Assembly: GCA_037176725.1 (NCBI GenBank)
Contig: JAZBRS010000026.1
Span: 62,102,501-62,166,500 of the forward strand
DNA length: 64,000 nt
Reading direction: 5' to 3'
Origin: Posidonia oceanica
Taxonomy: Eukaryota > Streptophyta > Magnoliopsida > Alismatales > Posidoniaceae
Both the position numbers and the translations under genes were made by a program. Positions 11,021 through 21,294 of this stretch are shown here, piece by piece (position 1 is the first letter of the stretch; each line of letters opens with the position of its first letter). The notes below the pieces were generated by a model. That model did no database searches. It saw only the letters and a list, made by a program, of their open reading frames with translations, and was not told the DNA's origin.

Positions 11021-11607
11021 CCTTCCAGGAATCTATTCGCCCGCCTCTCTTCAGAATCGAAGGCTTGGGCAAACCTCTCCAACCGGGCAAACATAGCCTC
11101 ATATTCCGCCACAGTCATGTTATCCTGTTGGAGATTCTGGAACTCTCGGTCGAGCCGATTCTGCACATGGCTCGGGAAATACTTCTCATGGAAAGCAGTC
11201 TCAAAGTCTTTCCACTTGATGTCGACCATTATAGAATCCGGAAACTTCAGCCGCCTTGTGGCTGTCCACTAATCATCAGCATCTCCTTCTAGCTGAAACG
11301 TGGCCAATCGCACCCAGTGCTCAACCGGGCACGCCATGCTATCCAATAACTTCTCGATCCGCCGCAGCCATGCCTCGCATTCCTCAGGAGCACCTTTTCC
11401 CTTGAACGTCGACGGGTGAAGCTTGCTCAACTGGCGTAGCCACGGATCTCCCTCAGACGATCCACTAGAGCCGCCCTTGCCAAAAGCATGAGAGATTCCG
11501 TGCATCCAGCTCCGCAACTCAGTTCGCACACCCTGCCATCCGCTCTCCTCCGGAGAGCTAGGCTCCGCAGCAGGTGTCTTGTCCTTCTTACGACCACGGG
11601 GAGGCAT
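11021..11607 (-). pseudogene. Gypsy B gag, N-terminal half
   Basis: The minus-strand frame starts at ATG 11607 (MPPRGRKKDKTP). It continues through LSKLHPSTFKGKGAPEEC, a stop near 11269 at a position where the family has Trp, and then KWKDFETAFHEKYFPSHVQN and DNMTVAEYEAMFARLERF, the retrotransposon gag domain. It is cut at 11020 by the solo LTR. The start is the first ATG after the 5' LTR and primer-binding site. Confidence 0.87.
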
Positions 11608-11765
11608 TCTGCAACAAAAGAGAAACAACAACCTGCACCACAGTAAAAAAGACAAACAACAATATATGATAAAAAATCGACAGGTGCAGACTCAACCATG
11701 ATATGCAAATCCTATGGAGTCACTAGACTGAACACCTCTTGGCTAGTGCAACCTAGTGAATCTGG

Positions 11766-11777
11766 ACTCTGATACCA
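11766..11777 (-). promoter_or_regulatory. Primer-binding site of Gypsy B (initiator tRNA-Met type)
   Basis: The plus strand reads ACTCTGATACCA five bases before the right LTR. The minus strand therefore reads TGGTATCAGAGT, complementary to the 3' end of plant initiator tRNA-Met. It fixes the right LTR as the 5' LTR. Confidence 0.85.
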
Positions 11778-11781
11778 ATTC

Positions 11782-13718
11782 TGTAACGACCCGAGTCACT
11801 ACCAACACATTCTAGAAGGCCCAACAAATTAAAACTTAATTAAATACAACAATTACAATAAACTATAGGCTAAACAACAAGAATATGTGCCAGGAACCTA
11901 CAGTGGACAGCTACGTGACTCCAACTATATGCACTATGACTCCAAACCAACTAACCATCTGCACCTGCAACTAAAAACACGATAAAGTACACGTGAGTGA
12001 CTAGAAAAATGTCACCCAGCACACACCCCTCAAAACCACGAGAAAACAGACTTAAAACCCTAAATCCGGGCCCATGTAAGCATTTTATAATAATAAAGTA
12101 CCCTTCCCAAAGACAAATAAGCTAAACCAAGAAAGCAAATGCAAAACAAAGCTCTTTAATTCAAAGCGCGGCCCACCGGCCCAAAACTACTCAAAGCGGG
12201 GCCTACTGGCCCAAAACTATTCAAAGTGGGGCCCACTGGCCCAAGACTATTCAAAACACAATGCCACAAAACAGGCAAGCTCGAGGCACTCTATGGCCCA
12301 AACAAAGCAAGCATGGTCCAACATGGGCACAAAAGAAAACCAACTAGTCGTGTTGCCTAGCGCCCCAGCAACTGACCTGGCCTCAAGCAGTAGTCAGGGA
12401 CTCATTTCTGCAACTCACTGCACTGCCACGAGCACCTGCCCTGTGGGGGAGCGTGCCGATCACAGTATTTCACACTAGAGACGTCTCAAAAGCAATCCCC
12501 AACTAGGAAAGCGGTCCCCACTCGGCAGAAACCACAGGACACGGAACAGATTGGCGTTCACAAGCTCAGTGCTCCGAACCACTAGAGGCTCCTCACCCCT
12601 ACACTCAGCCAGCACGAAGGCGAGTCCTGGTGCCCGTAACGGCTAGGGTATCACGCCCAGCTACGCAGGAGTATCATACCTCCCGAGTCCGCTGCCACGA
12701 TACCACTAGGTACAGACGGTACTCTGACTCCCAAACCTCAGCCCAGGCGAAGTGTGCAACACACCAGGAATGCCGTCACGCCCTCAAATCCAAACCACAC
12801 GACTCCCAAGCTTCGCCCACGGAAAAACCTCGACAAATCATTTGCAAAACACCTATAATTTTTCTTAAAAATCTCTTTGAAAACATTTTCCTAAATTACC
12901 AACAATCACAATTAAAAATCATAAATAAGCCATCAAAACATTAATAGGCATAGCATCATTAAAAGCCATTTGAAAACAGGCCTGGGAAACATTCCAGACC
13001 AAAATCGGTAGACCGAATTCCAATTGGTCGACCGAAAATCCCTGATTTGGAAGACCAAAAAGGTCCGGTTAACCGAAAACAGGTACAGGAGCACAAACAG
13101 GAAACAAGTTCGGCATACCGAATGAATTCAGCATGTCGAAACAGAGCATGACTGAAAAACCCATTTTTCAAACTTTAGTCCCAAAACACTCATGTTTTTC
13201 CTCAAAAATCTCTTTCAAAATATTTCCATAAATTACCAAAAATCACATCTAAAAATCTCTAACAAGTTACTAAACATGTACAGACATTGGCATAATTAAA
13301 CATAATAAAAACCTAAAGCAAACCCCCCAAAAAATGGGGCTGAGAAAAATTTAGGCCATGATTCGGAATATCGGTCAAAAACAGTATTCTGAAACAGGAA
13401 CTGACAAAAAAATGCCCTGTTTGTATTTAAACCTAAACTTCCTGCACAAGCCACCAAAAATAGCATATAATATACCAAAACGACCGGAATTGAGTAACGA
13501 CATAGGCTAAAATAATTCACAGAAAATATGAAAAACCATAGCATATGTATATAAACCACATAGGCTAAAATAATTCGCCTAAAGAAATACCAATAAATCT
13601 CTAAAAATTACCAAATCTCTACCATAGCATATAATCATGGCAATGAACGAATTGTATAATTTTCAAGCATTTTTAACAACTAAGGGCGAGGCGTGTACCT
13701 TGGGACAGAGGGAACTAC
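11782..13718 (-). repeat. Gypsy B right LTR (5' LTR), first segment
   Basis: Begins TGTAACGACCCGAGTC and is nearly identical to 3099-5060 until the CACTA insertion. A short local duplication around CATAGGCTAAAATAATTC (13500-13575) distinguishes it from the left copy. The remainder of this LTR is at 20475-21294. Confidence 0.9.
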
Positions 13719-13738
13719 TACTACTACTAGAAATTCTA

Positions 13739-13885
13739 CATTTTGCGAGGACATCTAGCGAGAAAATTGCGAGGAAAAGTCCTCGCAATATTTTAACGAG
13801 GACAAATAACGAGGAAACAACGAGGATATTTCCTCGCAAGATTATAACGAGGACTTAACGAGGACATATCCTCGCTAAGTCCTCG
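13739..13885. repeat. Left subterminal repeats of the Pack-CACTA
   Basis: Units such as GCGAGGACAT, AACGAGGACA and their complements (TCCTCGCAA, TCCTCGCTAAGTCCTCG) recur about ten times directly inside the left terminus. Confidence 0.75.
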
Positions 13886-14277
13886 CTAAACTGAGAAAAT
13901 TGTTCTAGCACGAGGCCTTTGTCTTTTTTTTCTTTTGTTACTTTCCCCGTCCTCCCCGAATCCCTCGACATATTCCCAAACTGACGAAACCAAACCCTCC
14001 TCCCTTCTTCTTCCTTCCCTTCCTCCAAAAACACCACCTAAACCCTACCCCCCTTCGTCTTCCTCCCCTTCCTTCAAGTCCACCACCGAAACCATTTCAC
14101 CCTTCTTCTTCTTCTTCTTCCCCTCCTTCTTCTTCTTATTCTTCTTCTTCAGATCCCAATCCTCTTTGCCCTAGACGACTCCTCTGCTCCTTCGATGGTG
14201 TTCCATGTGAGCGTCTCCTCCTCCCTCTCCCCCGCCACGCTTCCACCAGCCCAACCCCACCGACCACCTCGTCTCTG

Positions 14278-14426
14278 GACCAGGTCAAGTGGGACTACCG
14301 TGGCTAGAGGAGGATCATCCCCCTCGGACAGTGACTCCCAAAGATCGCCATCGACGCCTACGTCGCCCTGAACGTCGTGCTCGCTGGCCAGGTGACGATC
14401 TGGGACGGGTCGTCCGTGTTCATTGG
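14278..14426 (+). pseudogene. Captured fragment of a gamma-carbonic-anhydrase-like gene
   Basis: The plus-strand frame reads DQVKWDYRG, stop, RRIIPLGQ, stop, LPKIAIDAYVALNVVLAG and QVTIWDGSSVF. This is the beginning of the left-handed beta-helix of plant mitochondrial gamma-carbonic-anhydrase-like proteins, which are subunits of complex I. Two in-frame stops, at 14305 (TAG) and 14332 (TGA), break it, and it ends shortly after SVF with no further helix repeats. The GC content is well above that of its surroundings. Upstream CT-rich sequence from about 13900 may include the parent gene's 5' region. It is a dead fragment. The identification rests on about 45 residues that match the family closely. 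Confidence 0.75.
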
Positions 14427-14440
14427 AGGATTTCACAGGT

Positions 14441-16115
14441 CCAGCTCATGAAGATCAAGCGCACCAAGAGAGGTCCTGCTGCTTCTGGTGCTAGTGAGTG
14501 ATGGATTTTAATCGATTATTTATAACTCAGTATGTAGATGATTTCACTTACTTATGGGAACAATGCTTACAGTAATTCCAAATTTGATATTAATTGAGTT
14601 CATTGGAGGATTTCAACATCTGGAAAGATGGACGGTATATAAGTGACATGGTGATCTTCTATGCTACTTCGAGCTTACTTTACTTTTTGGCTTTGTTTGA
14701 GCTGTTTGTGTAATCTTAGTTTCTAGGTGAAAGTAGAATAGGAGTTTTAGGTTTTCTCATGATTATTTAGGTTGTGTCATGGAAACAATAAACTTTCTAG
14801 TCACATGGCAGTATGTTTTATTTGCCTTTTACTTGTGAGAATTGGCCAATTAGGTAATACCTGGTGGTATTAATGCATTCAAATTGTATTAAAAAAATTC
14901 AAATACACTGATGGTCTCTGCTTTTGGTTTAAATGTTTATGCCCTTTGCATGTCCCTGGTTATAGAACATAGGTGAACATATTTATCTAGGTGCTTATAT
15001 GGTGGCTTACACTAAATGTTTTCCACGTCTATATGCATGTCAAGAGTAAAATTGGATTGAGTTTCTACTTCTTTTTTTGGTTAGTTTGTGGGCAGTGCTT
15101 TAGAGCATCCAATCATCATAGTACATATCCATCTTTAGGGGATTTACCTCCTTTGAGATTTTTGTATTTGTTAATCCTCGAGGGCACATATCTTAGAAAT
15201 ATACAGTTGCCATATTGATCAGCAACCGCAACATAAACTCTGGTAAGTACTATAATTGATTTTCTGTTTCTATGGCAGGCCAATCTTCCTTATTCATAGC
15301 CATAGGTCTGCAGATATGAGAGAAGAAATTTATGAGAGCTTATAGTTAACTAAGTATTGCTTATGTACTCGAAGTATGCAACCTTATTTATACAATCTCT
15401 TTCTTTTTGTGGCTTGGCCTCCTCGATGTGCATTTTTGTTTGGTTCCTTGTTTTTTTTAAGTATTTGTTCATTTTTTGTTTAAGATATGATATCATATGA
15501 AACAAATTCAAATGAATGAGAAACATATTTTACAACTTGTCAGACGATCTTTTCCCACGATAGTAACACCTGACTTACTGTACAATAGCAATCTGCTATT
15601 TCCTTCATAGTTTTGATGCAGCAACATATGTTTGTTTTTAAATTCTAATTGAATGGGAGTATGTTGCCATACTATCACTAATAACTACTGAAACTTAGGC
15701 AACCTTCAACTTATGTACGGGTGTCCATGGTACGTGTTTTTAGTGAATATTGTCAAGGTAGGGTAGCACTCTAGTAGTATCTTAACCAAACAGTTCTATT
15801 TACTTAATAAATAAAGACTAAATGGCTCCAATCCAAAATTTGAAAATATGATATGATCTGATAGAAGCAGATCATATGGTAGAGATGAGTGTTCAGAGTA
15901 TGCATGCTTTGATCTAGGATGTTTGCCATTTAGCACATGTGTGTAGGTATATATGTTTTTCTACTGATTATTGTCAAGGTAGCAGCAGTGTCCTAGTTGA
16001 CCAGGGTTCTAATTACTTTACATAATGACCAATTGGCTACAATCCAGAACTTCCAAAGGTGAAACTTTCTGATAGGAAAAGATCATGTGGTAGAAAGGTT
16101 AGTTTTGTGTTCAAA
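14441..16115 (+). other. Pack-CACTA interior, no identified gene
   Basis: AT-rich sequence between the gamma-CAL and DCL4 fragments. A short frame after a CACAG acceptor-like site (VQLMKIKRTKRGPAASG, about 14440-14500) could be a further captured exon, but I do not recognise it. Otherwise it looks like intron or non-coding sequence. Confidence 0.5.
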
Positions 16116-17563
16116 ATGGGCACGACACTAGGTGTTTCATCAACTACAGATTGTGAGGATCAAATCAATGAACTTGAGAGAACTTTAGACTCTAAGGTGG
16201 GGACAAGTCACTATTCTATTGGTAGTTTCTTATACATATTCTACGTCTTATGTGTCTGTTCTCTTGATATGGAGTACCTCCTAAATTGGATATTGTTATT
16301 CTCTTTATTTTCTTACAGGTCTACACAGTGGCCGACAGAGCTGAACTTGAAACATTTGTTCCTTCTGCAAAAGAAATTAATAGATATTATGACCCACCAT
16401 TGTCACTTCATGAGGATTTAAGAGCAGGCCTAGAATCACTTTGGATGGAGGTTATTTATTCCCTTTATTTCTATCATTTTGCAAAGATTGTTCATTATCT
16501 TCATCTCTTTGTTTAAAAGTCTTGCATTTTTTTATTAATAGCATGATACCTCTATCGACCATTTGCAAGACTCAACATGTCAGTTATATGATAGTTGTGA
16601 TGCACTGAAGGCAACAAAAAAGCGATTATCCAGCTTTCATGTCAAGATCTCTGATTCTCTAGAAAAACTTGGTCTTTTTTGTGCCAGAAAGGTATAAGAT
16701 ATTTCTTTCTATTATAGGCCATTGGAAAATACCATTTCTCTCATAAATTTCTTTCCTTTTTTTTTTGACAGATTTCCTATTTCTGATTTATGTTGTCTTG
16801 GTTATATCAGGCCACTAAAATCTGTATGGAAAGTATTTTCGACCCACAATCTTTGGAGAGATGTGATATTTCTATTAGTGGTTTGCAGCATTGTAGCAAT
16901 TTTCTGAAGGAAGTGCTGCGAGTAATTGAAGAAACTCTGCCACATGGTAGGACATGAAATTCTAATAGCTCCTTGAATCTAGAGCAGGCAAAATTATGTT
17001 AGATCTTAGTAAGACACAAGCAGTTCAACTTTATTCCTTGAATGCAGTTGTTGATTTTAATATTGGATGTACCATTTTATCATTAACATCTTATCGACAC
17101 TCTACATCTGTTTCACTAATTAAAAATTTTAGTTCTCTGTGTTAGTATTTATTCCTTATTTTTGAAAGAGTCTTTGTCAGACATTCGTAATTCTAAAGTC
17201 CAACTTTTCTTGTTTTTCCCTGCCATATTGTTTTTCTGATATAAATTTCGTATCTGTATTTTGTAAGAGTCTTTATCAGTTGTTTGTCATTCTAAAGTCC
17301 ACCTTTTCTCCTTTTTCCCTGCCATATTAATTTTCTGATGTTTATTTCGTATCTGAATATTTGGCAGAGAAAATGATCAACAAAGAGATCTTTTATTTGA
17401 CATTGTCCGTAGCGAACATTCAATGATGCATACTGCATTGAATAGTGATCCTAACACTAGTATTTTAGAACCATGCTACAAAGATTTGTATGTATATTCT
17501 GTTCACTCAACTAGAGCCTCGATTACAGTAGATTCATCTGTCAGTCTTCTCTATAGATACTGT
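16116..17563 (+). pseudogene. DCL4: Captured fragment of DICER-LIKE 4 (helicase part and start of the DUF283 region)
   Basis: Exon-like blocks retain splice sites. 16116-16196 includes GVSSTTDCEDQINELERT. 16319-16450 includes VYTVADRAELETFVPSAK. 16542-16691 includes HLQDSTCQLYDSCDALKA. 16811-16946 includes SLERCDISISGLQHCSNF. 17368-about 17563 includes ASITVDSSVSLLYRYCE. The first four match the stretch after the DExD helicase core of plant DCL4, and the last matches the segment opening the dsRNA-binding DUF283 region. The exons between them in a real DCL4 (second helicase domain) are absent, and the codon phase does not match across 16946/17368. The PAZ and RNase III domains are missing too. 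Dicer-like proteins cut dsRNA into small RNAs; this piece cannot do so. DCL4 rather than another DCL is judged from the residue pattern. Confidence 0.75.
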
Positions 17564-17917
17564 GAGTATTTTCTGTGAGATCCTTATTTTATGTACTCAA
17601 TGATGCGGGACTGTCATAGATTAATATGGAATCATTGAGATCGGTTCTTTTTTTTTGAAAGATTGGGGGATGTACATGTTTCATAATCATCTAATGTTGA
17701 TGTGAGAAGACCCACTCTATTTTGCATTTATCAAGCTCATCTTAAGTCTTAGCTCTTAAATGATATATAATTATATATTAACTTTATTGAGAACAAAAAG
17801 TATATTTCTAGTGTCTATGAAAACTAGACAAAAATCAGGAGAATAATTAGATTTTGAGATTATGTTTATAGTATTATTTTTTAAACTCAGCACTCAGATA
17901 TTAAAGAACTTCTGCAG
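17564..17917 (+). other. Pack-CACTA interior, intron-like, nothing identified
   Basis: AT-rich sequence between the DCL4 and site-1 protease fragments. It ends in an intron 3' end (CTTCTGCAG at 17909-17917). The junction between the two captures lies somewhere here. Confidence 0.5.
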
Positions 17918-18122
17918 GTGGACTCTCTGATTCTTGGACTTGTACAGGTCGGTGCTGGTCGTATTGCTGTTTATGGAAATTCCAACTGCCTTGACAATAG
18001 CCACATGGTGACCAACTACTACTGGCTTCTGAAGAAGATCTTAGATTTCACTAACCTAGATATTAGAGATCCAGTTCTTTTTTCTGACTCATTCAAGCAA
18101 GAGCATGGACTTCCTTCAAGAG
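17918..18122 (+). pseudogene. S1P: Captured exon of site-1 protease (subtilase S1P / SBT6.1)
   Basis: One exon bounded by TCTGCAG and GTAAGAG reads VDSLILGLVQVGAGRIAVYG, then NSNCLDNSHMVTNYYWLLKK and ILDFTNLDIRDPVLFSDSF. The GRIAVYGNSNCLDNSHM block and the following WLLKK are a conserved segment C-terminal to the catalytic domain of plant and animal site-1 proteases, Golgi enzymes that cleave membrane-bound transcription factors. No catalytic residues are included. The frame is open and the splice sites are intact, so it could be spliced into a chimeric transcript. About 400 bp after it are unrecognised. Confidence 0.75.
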
Positions 18123-18534
18123 GTAAGAGCTGTGAATACCTTTGCCTTCATGTTTCTCCAGGCCATTAGCTTTTCTTTTTGCTACCAAAATAAGGACAAA
18201 AGAGTGATACAACAATTCGTCATGTTTTCTGGGTCCTCCAGAATGAAGTCCTGCACAAAATAGTGAAATTCAAGCCCATTGGGTAACAGAAGCTAAGGAC
18301 CACAGGTTTATCTATCCATTCTTCCAGAATCAGTGGACTTCTGAATTCTTTACCTAAGTCAGACTTCATTTATTTACTGTAACATGATTTTATGACTTAG
18401 ACATCTCTCTGAGTTCTTATATTCTGTTGTATGTGTGGTGCATCATGCTACATGAGTCCCATTCTCTTATTCTAGAACATAGAATACATCCCAGGACAGA
18501 AATCTCTTGACCTATTGGGAACATTGGTGGGCTA

Positions 18535-19827
18535 AGTTGGCTCTATCTTTCTCGGCTTGCTGCACTTAAGGAGTTTGCTTTTATGAAGGTTTTTTGATTG
18601 CCTTCTTGGGTTTATGTTTTTCATACTTTAGTTTGCAAATACGTGATTGAAAAAATGTACAGGCTTTAGGAGAGCATGGATTTCCTGTTCCAAATGCTGT
18701 GGACTGTAACCGGCATTGCGTGGTGATGTCCCTTGTGCAAGGTTATCCACTGTAAGTGCATTCACTTTGTTTTTTTTAGCAATCAAGTAGAATATCGTAT
18801 ACATTCTTTCACATTCTGAATCTCGTATTAGTTATAGAAACCACTGTCAAGATCTATACATCTCAGTTCTAGAGCATGATTAGGTACTTGTGTTGCTTAT
18901 TTAGAGAATGTATACTTTTTTTAACAATTGAAGATGAAAAGTAAAATGCAGGGTGCAAGTAAGGGAACTGCAAAATCCATATGTGGTATTTGAAACGATT
19001 CACGAACTTGTTAGGACTTGTAGTTTATTACATCTTTTGGATTTGGTTTATTAGGGAGATATTGTTGGCAAAAGGTATTTCATGTCCTGTGACCTCATGT
19101 GATTTTGCATATTGTCATTTTTTTAACAGAGTTAATTTAACTCACGTTATCTTGTTTGCTTTTGACATTTCAGTCATAGTGTTTTCCATATTTTTATTCA
19201 ACATAAAGTGCTTGCTCGCTAGCATGAACTTGTTTCTTGAGCTTAACTTAACCTTTTGTTGTTTTAGATTGATGACAATGAGAAGATTACATTGATTGAT
19301 TTCCCTCAAATGGTGTCTGTTTCCCATCGCAACGCTCAGATGTATGTGGTACCTTGTTCTTTTGTTAATGTATTTCAGCATTTTGTTTCAGTTAACGTTT
19401 TTTTTATGAACTTACCTATATAGAAGTTTCAAACTTGTTGCATTTGTCTTTTGTTTCATCGTTAATCTCTTTTTTGCAAGTGTTTGAACTGTATTTTGAG
19501 AAGACAGTTACTTTTCTTCCCAGGTACTTTGATCGAGATGTTGAATGCATTTATAAGTTCTTTAGTAAGAGGTTTGTTGTTGAGAATCTGCTTTGTTTTG
19601 TTTGCCATTTTTATTTTGGCACCTGTATCTTTAGCTACTTACTATTTGCTTTTTTCAAGTTGAACCTTTCTTTTCAAGATAGTGCTGGTGACTGTGACGA
19701 GTCAGATTCAGAGAATGATGGAAGTTGCAGACTTTCCTTTTCTTCAATAGAAAAGTCTACAGGCTTCCTTGATAAGGAGCTTGCTGCTAGTGGGTTTACA
19801 CGAAAAGATCAAGTTGAAATTGAGAAG
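18535..19827 (+). pseudogene. RIO2: Captured fragment of RIO2 atypical kinase gene
   Basis: Exon-like blocks in order: up to 18588 with SWLYLSRLAALKEFAFMK; 18663-18751 with ALGEHGFPVPNAVDCNRHC and VMSLVQGYPL; about 18953-19020 with VQVRELQNPYVVFETIHELV; 19267-19341 with IDDNEKITLIDFPQMVSVSH; 19525-19571 with YFDRDVECIYKFFSKR; 19660-19827 with LNLSFQD and an acidic Ser/Asp stretch. This is the C-terminal part of the RIO2 kinase domain and the beginning of the acidic tail. IDFPQMVS is the metal-binding loop. The exon that should carry the HCDFNEFN catalytic loop is missing between about 19020 and 19264. RIO2 acts in 40S ribosome maturation. The N-terminal winged helix and the ATP loop are absent. 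Confidence 0.8.
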
Positions 19828-20214
19828 GTAAAAGATACAAGATACTTCATGATCTTGTAGAGTACAAGTGTTGATTTTATTTCAGTTTGTGTAGCTATGC
19901 TGTGTTAGGAGGCTAGAGCTTGAGATGCAACACATAGCATTTTTGAATAAAAAAAGATTAATGAGTGTTTTATGTGTATACATTTATTACAAAGAAAGCG
20001 AAAAGGAAAATTAGGTATCTAAAATCAGCTACTTTTTCACTTTTGATACCATTTTGTGCAATTTGATGCATGTAAACATGAATATATGCAAGTTAATTTT
20101 TTAAATTTTTTAAATTTTTTTTAAATTTTTTAAATTTTTTATTTTTTTTATTTTGGACATTTCCTCGGTAAGTCCTTGCAATTTTTATTTTTTAAATTTT
20201 TTAAATTTCTTTTT
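19828..20214. other. Pack-CACTA interior, T/A-rich spacer
   Basis: AT-rich non-coding sequence with repeated TTTTTTAAA units at about 20098-20150 just before the right subterminal repeats. No gene seen. Confidence 0.6.
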
Positions 20215-20474
20215 GCGAGAACATAACGTGTACTTTGCGAGGATATTGCGAGGACATTACGAGGACATTGCAAGGACTTTATTTCCTCGTTAAGTCCTCG
20301 CAAAATTTTAGCAAGAACTTAGCTAGGAAATTTGCTTGCAAATGGCTTTTAACGACGTAGCATTTGGCGAAGACTTTTTGTCCTTGCAATTTCCTCGTGA
20401 ATTCCATTAGTGAGGACATTGCGAGGACTTCGTGAGGACATCTGTCCTCGCGATTTGCTGTTTTTCTAGTAGTG
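20215..20474. repeat. Right subterminal repeats and terminus of the Pack-CACTA
   Basis: At least ten GAGGACATTGCGAGGACTT-like units in both orientations, ending with the terminal TTTCTAGTAGTG. The unit consensus matches those at 13739-13885 and 2085-2260. Confidence 0.8.
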
Positions 20475-21294
20475 TACCACTATCTTCCGGTGAACCACCA
20501 CTGCCTCGGCCCCCCAGCGACCCACGACGCTTCCTCGAAGTCCACTCGACCATGGGAAGAGACCGGAGCTCGCCGCCACGCACTCGCCGCCGACAGCCAC
20601 CGCCGAACAGCCACGGTCGTGCCCAACAGCAAGGGGGAAAGAGGGGGAAAGGGAGGAGGAGAGATGGGTGAGGAGGGGGAGAGGTGGAGGAGGAGCAAGC
20701 CTCGTCGCCGGAGCTAGGGCACAGGAACGGGGACGGGAGGAGGAAGAAGAGGAGGAGGGGAGATGGAGAGGGTGAGGGGGTGATGGAGGGGGAGAGGAGA
20801 TGGGGAGGAGGTGGAGATGGGAAAGGAGGGGGAGAGGTGGAGGAGGGAGAGTGGAGAGTGGGGGACGATAGTGGGAAGAGGTCTACGGGAGGGATGGGGG
20901 AAGAAGGGGGAGGAGGAGAAGAAATTTTTGGTTGAAGGGAGGGAGGAGGGAAAAATAATTGAATAGTGAAATGTGGGGGAGAAAACGTGTGGAGGGGAAG
21001 GAGAAGAGAGAATGAGTGGGAAGGAGAGGAGGGGAGAATGAGAGAAAAGAGAAAAGAGAGAGAAAGAGAAGGAGAAAAATGGTACGAGTATCGAGGATAG
21101 GGATCAAACCACCATTTGATCCCACAAATCACCACAAGTGGGGTCCACGACAACACAAGTAGGACCTACAACAAACCACAAGTGGAATCCACGAACAATC
21201 ATAAGTAGGGTCCACGAGGCCAATAACACCCGTCTACAAATACAGAAATTTATTAAATTGTGTAATTACAAGGGAATGAATTCCCAAGTGTTAC
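20475..21294 (-). repeat. Gypsy B right LTR (5' LTR), second segment
   Basis: It resumes with TACCACTATCTTCCGGTGAA, homologous to 5056 onward of the left LTR, and ends CCCAAGTGTTACA at 21294. It includes the second copy of the purine-rich tract. Confidence 0.88.

Larger units (their letters stand above)
13722..20474 (+). mobile_element. Pack-CACTA transposon carrying four host-gene fragments, about 6.75 kb
   Basis: The left terminus is TACTACTAGAAA (first C apparently mutated to T) and the right terminus is TTTCTAGTAGTG, a CACTACTAGAAA inverted repeat. Both ends carry GAGGACATTGCGAGG subterminal repeats. The 3-bp target TAC flanks it (about 13719-13721 and 20475-20477), and the unoccupied site survives in the sister LTR at about 5060 (GGGAACTACCACTGTCC). 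No transposase is present, so it is non-autonomous. Inside, all on the plus strand, are pieces of gamma-CAL, DCL4, site-1 protease and RIO2 genes with introns. Strand is given as the direction of the captured genes. The start is uncertain by about 3 bp because of the TAC repeats. Confidence 0.85.
3099..21294 (-). mobile_element. Ty3/Gypsy retrotransposon B, long LTRs, integrase missing
   Basis: The two direct LTRs begin TGTAACGACCC and end AAGTGTTACA. Coding order on the minus strand is gag, protease, RT, RNase H, so the 5' LTR is the right one. A primer-binding site complementary to initiator tRNA-Met lies next to the right LTR. The internal region without the inserted solo LTR is only about 3.7 kb. 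After RNase H the frame decays within about 400 bp into the left LTR, with no HHCC zinc finger, integrase core or chromodomain. Long LTRs and this pol resemble chromovirus (Tekay/Del-like) elements, but without integrase the lineage is inferred. It inserted in the RT of Copia A. A clean 5-bp target duplication is not visible (CATCG on the left, CACTA on the right). Confidence 0.88.

Noticed and set aside
14991..15218. 75-codon hydrophobic frame in the Pack-CACTA
   Set aside because: AT-rich intron-like sequence; hydrophobicity follows from T-richness; no recognised domain.
16116..19827. A single real multi-domain gene across the DCL4, S1P and RIO2 pieces
   Set aside because: The parts belong to three unrelated proteins, key domains are missing, codon phase fails between DCL4 blocks, and the whole lies between transposon ends.
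20407..21156. 249-codon minus-strand frame
   Set aside because: It spans the CACTA terminus and the second copy of the purine-rich LTR tract; low complexity, not a gene.
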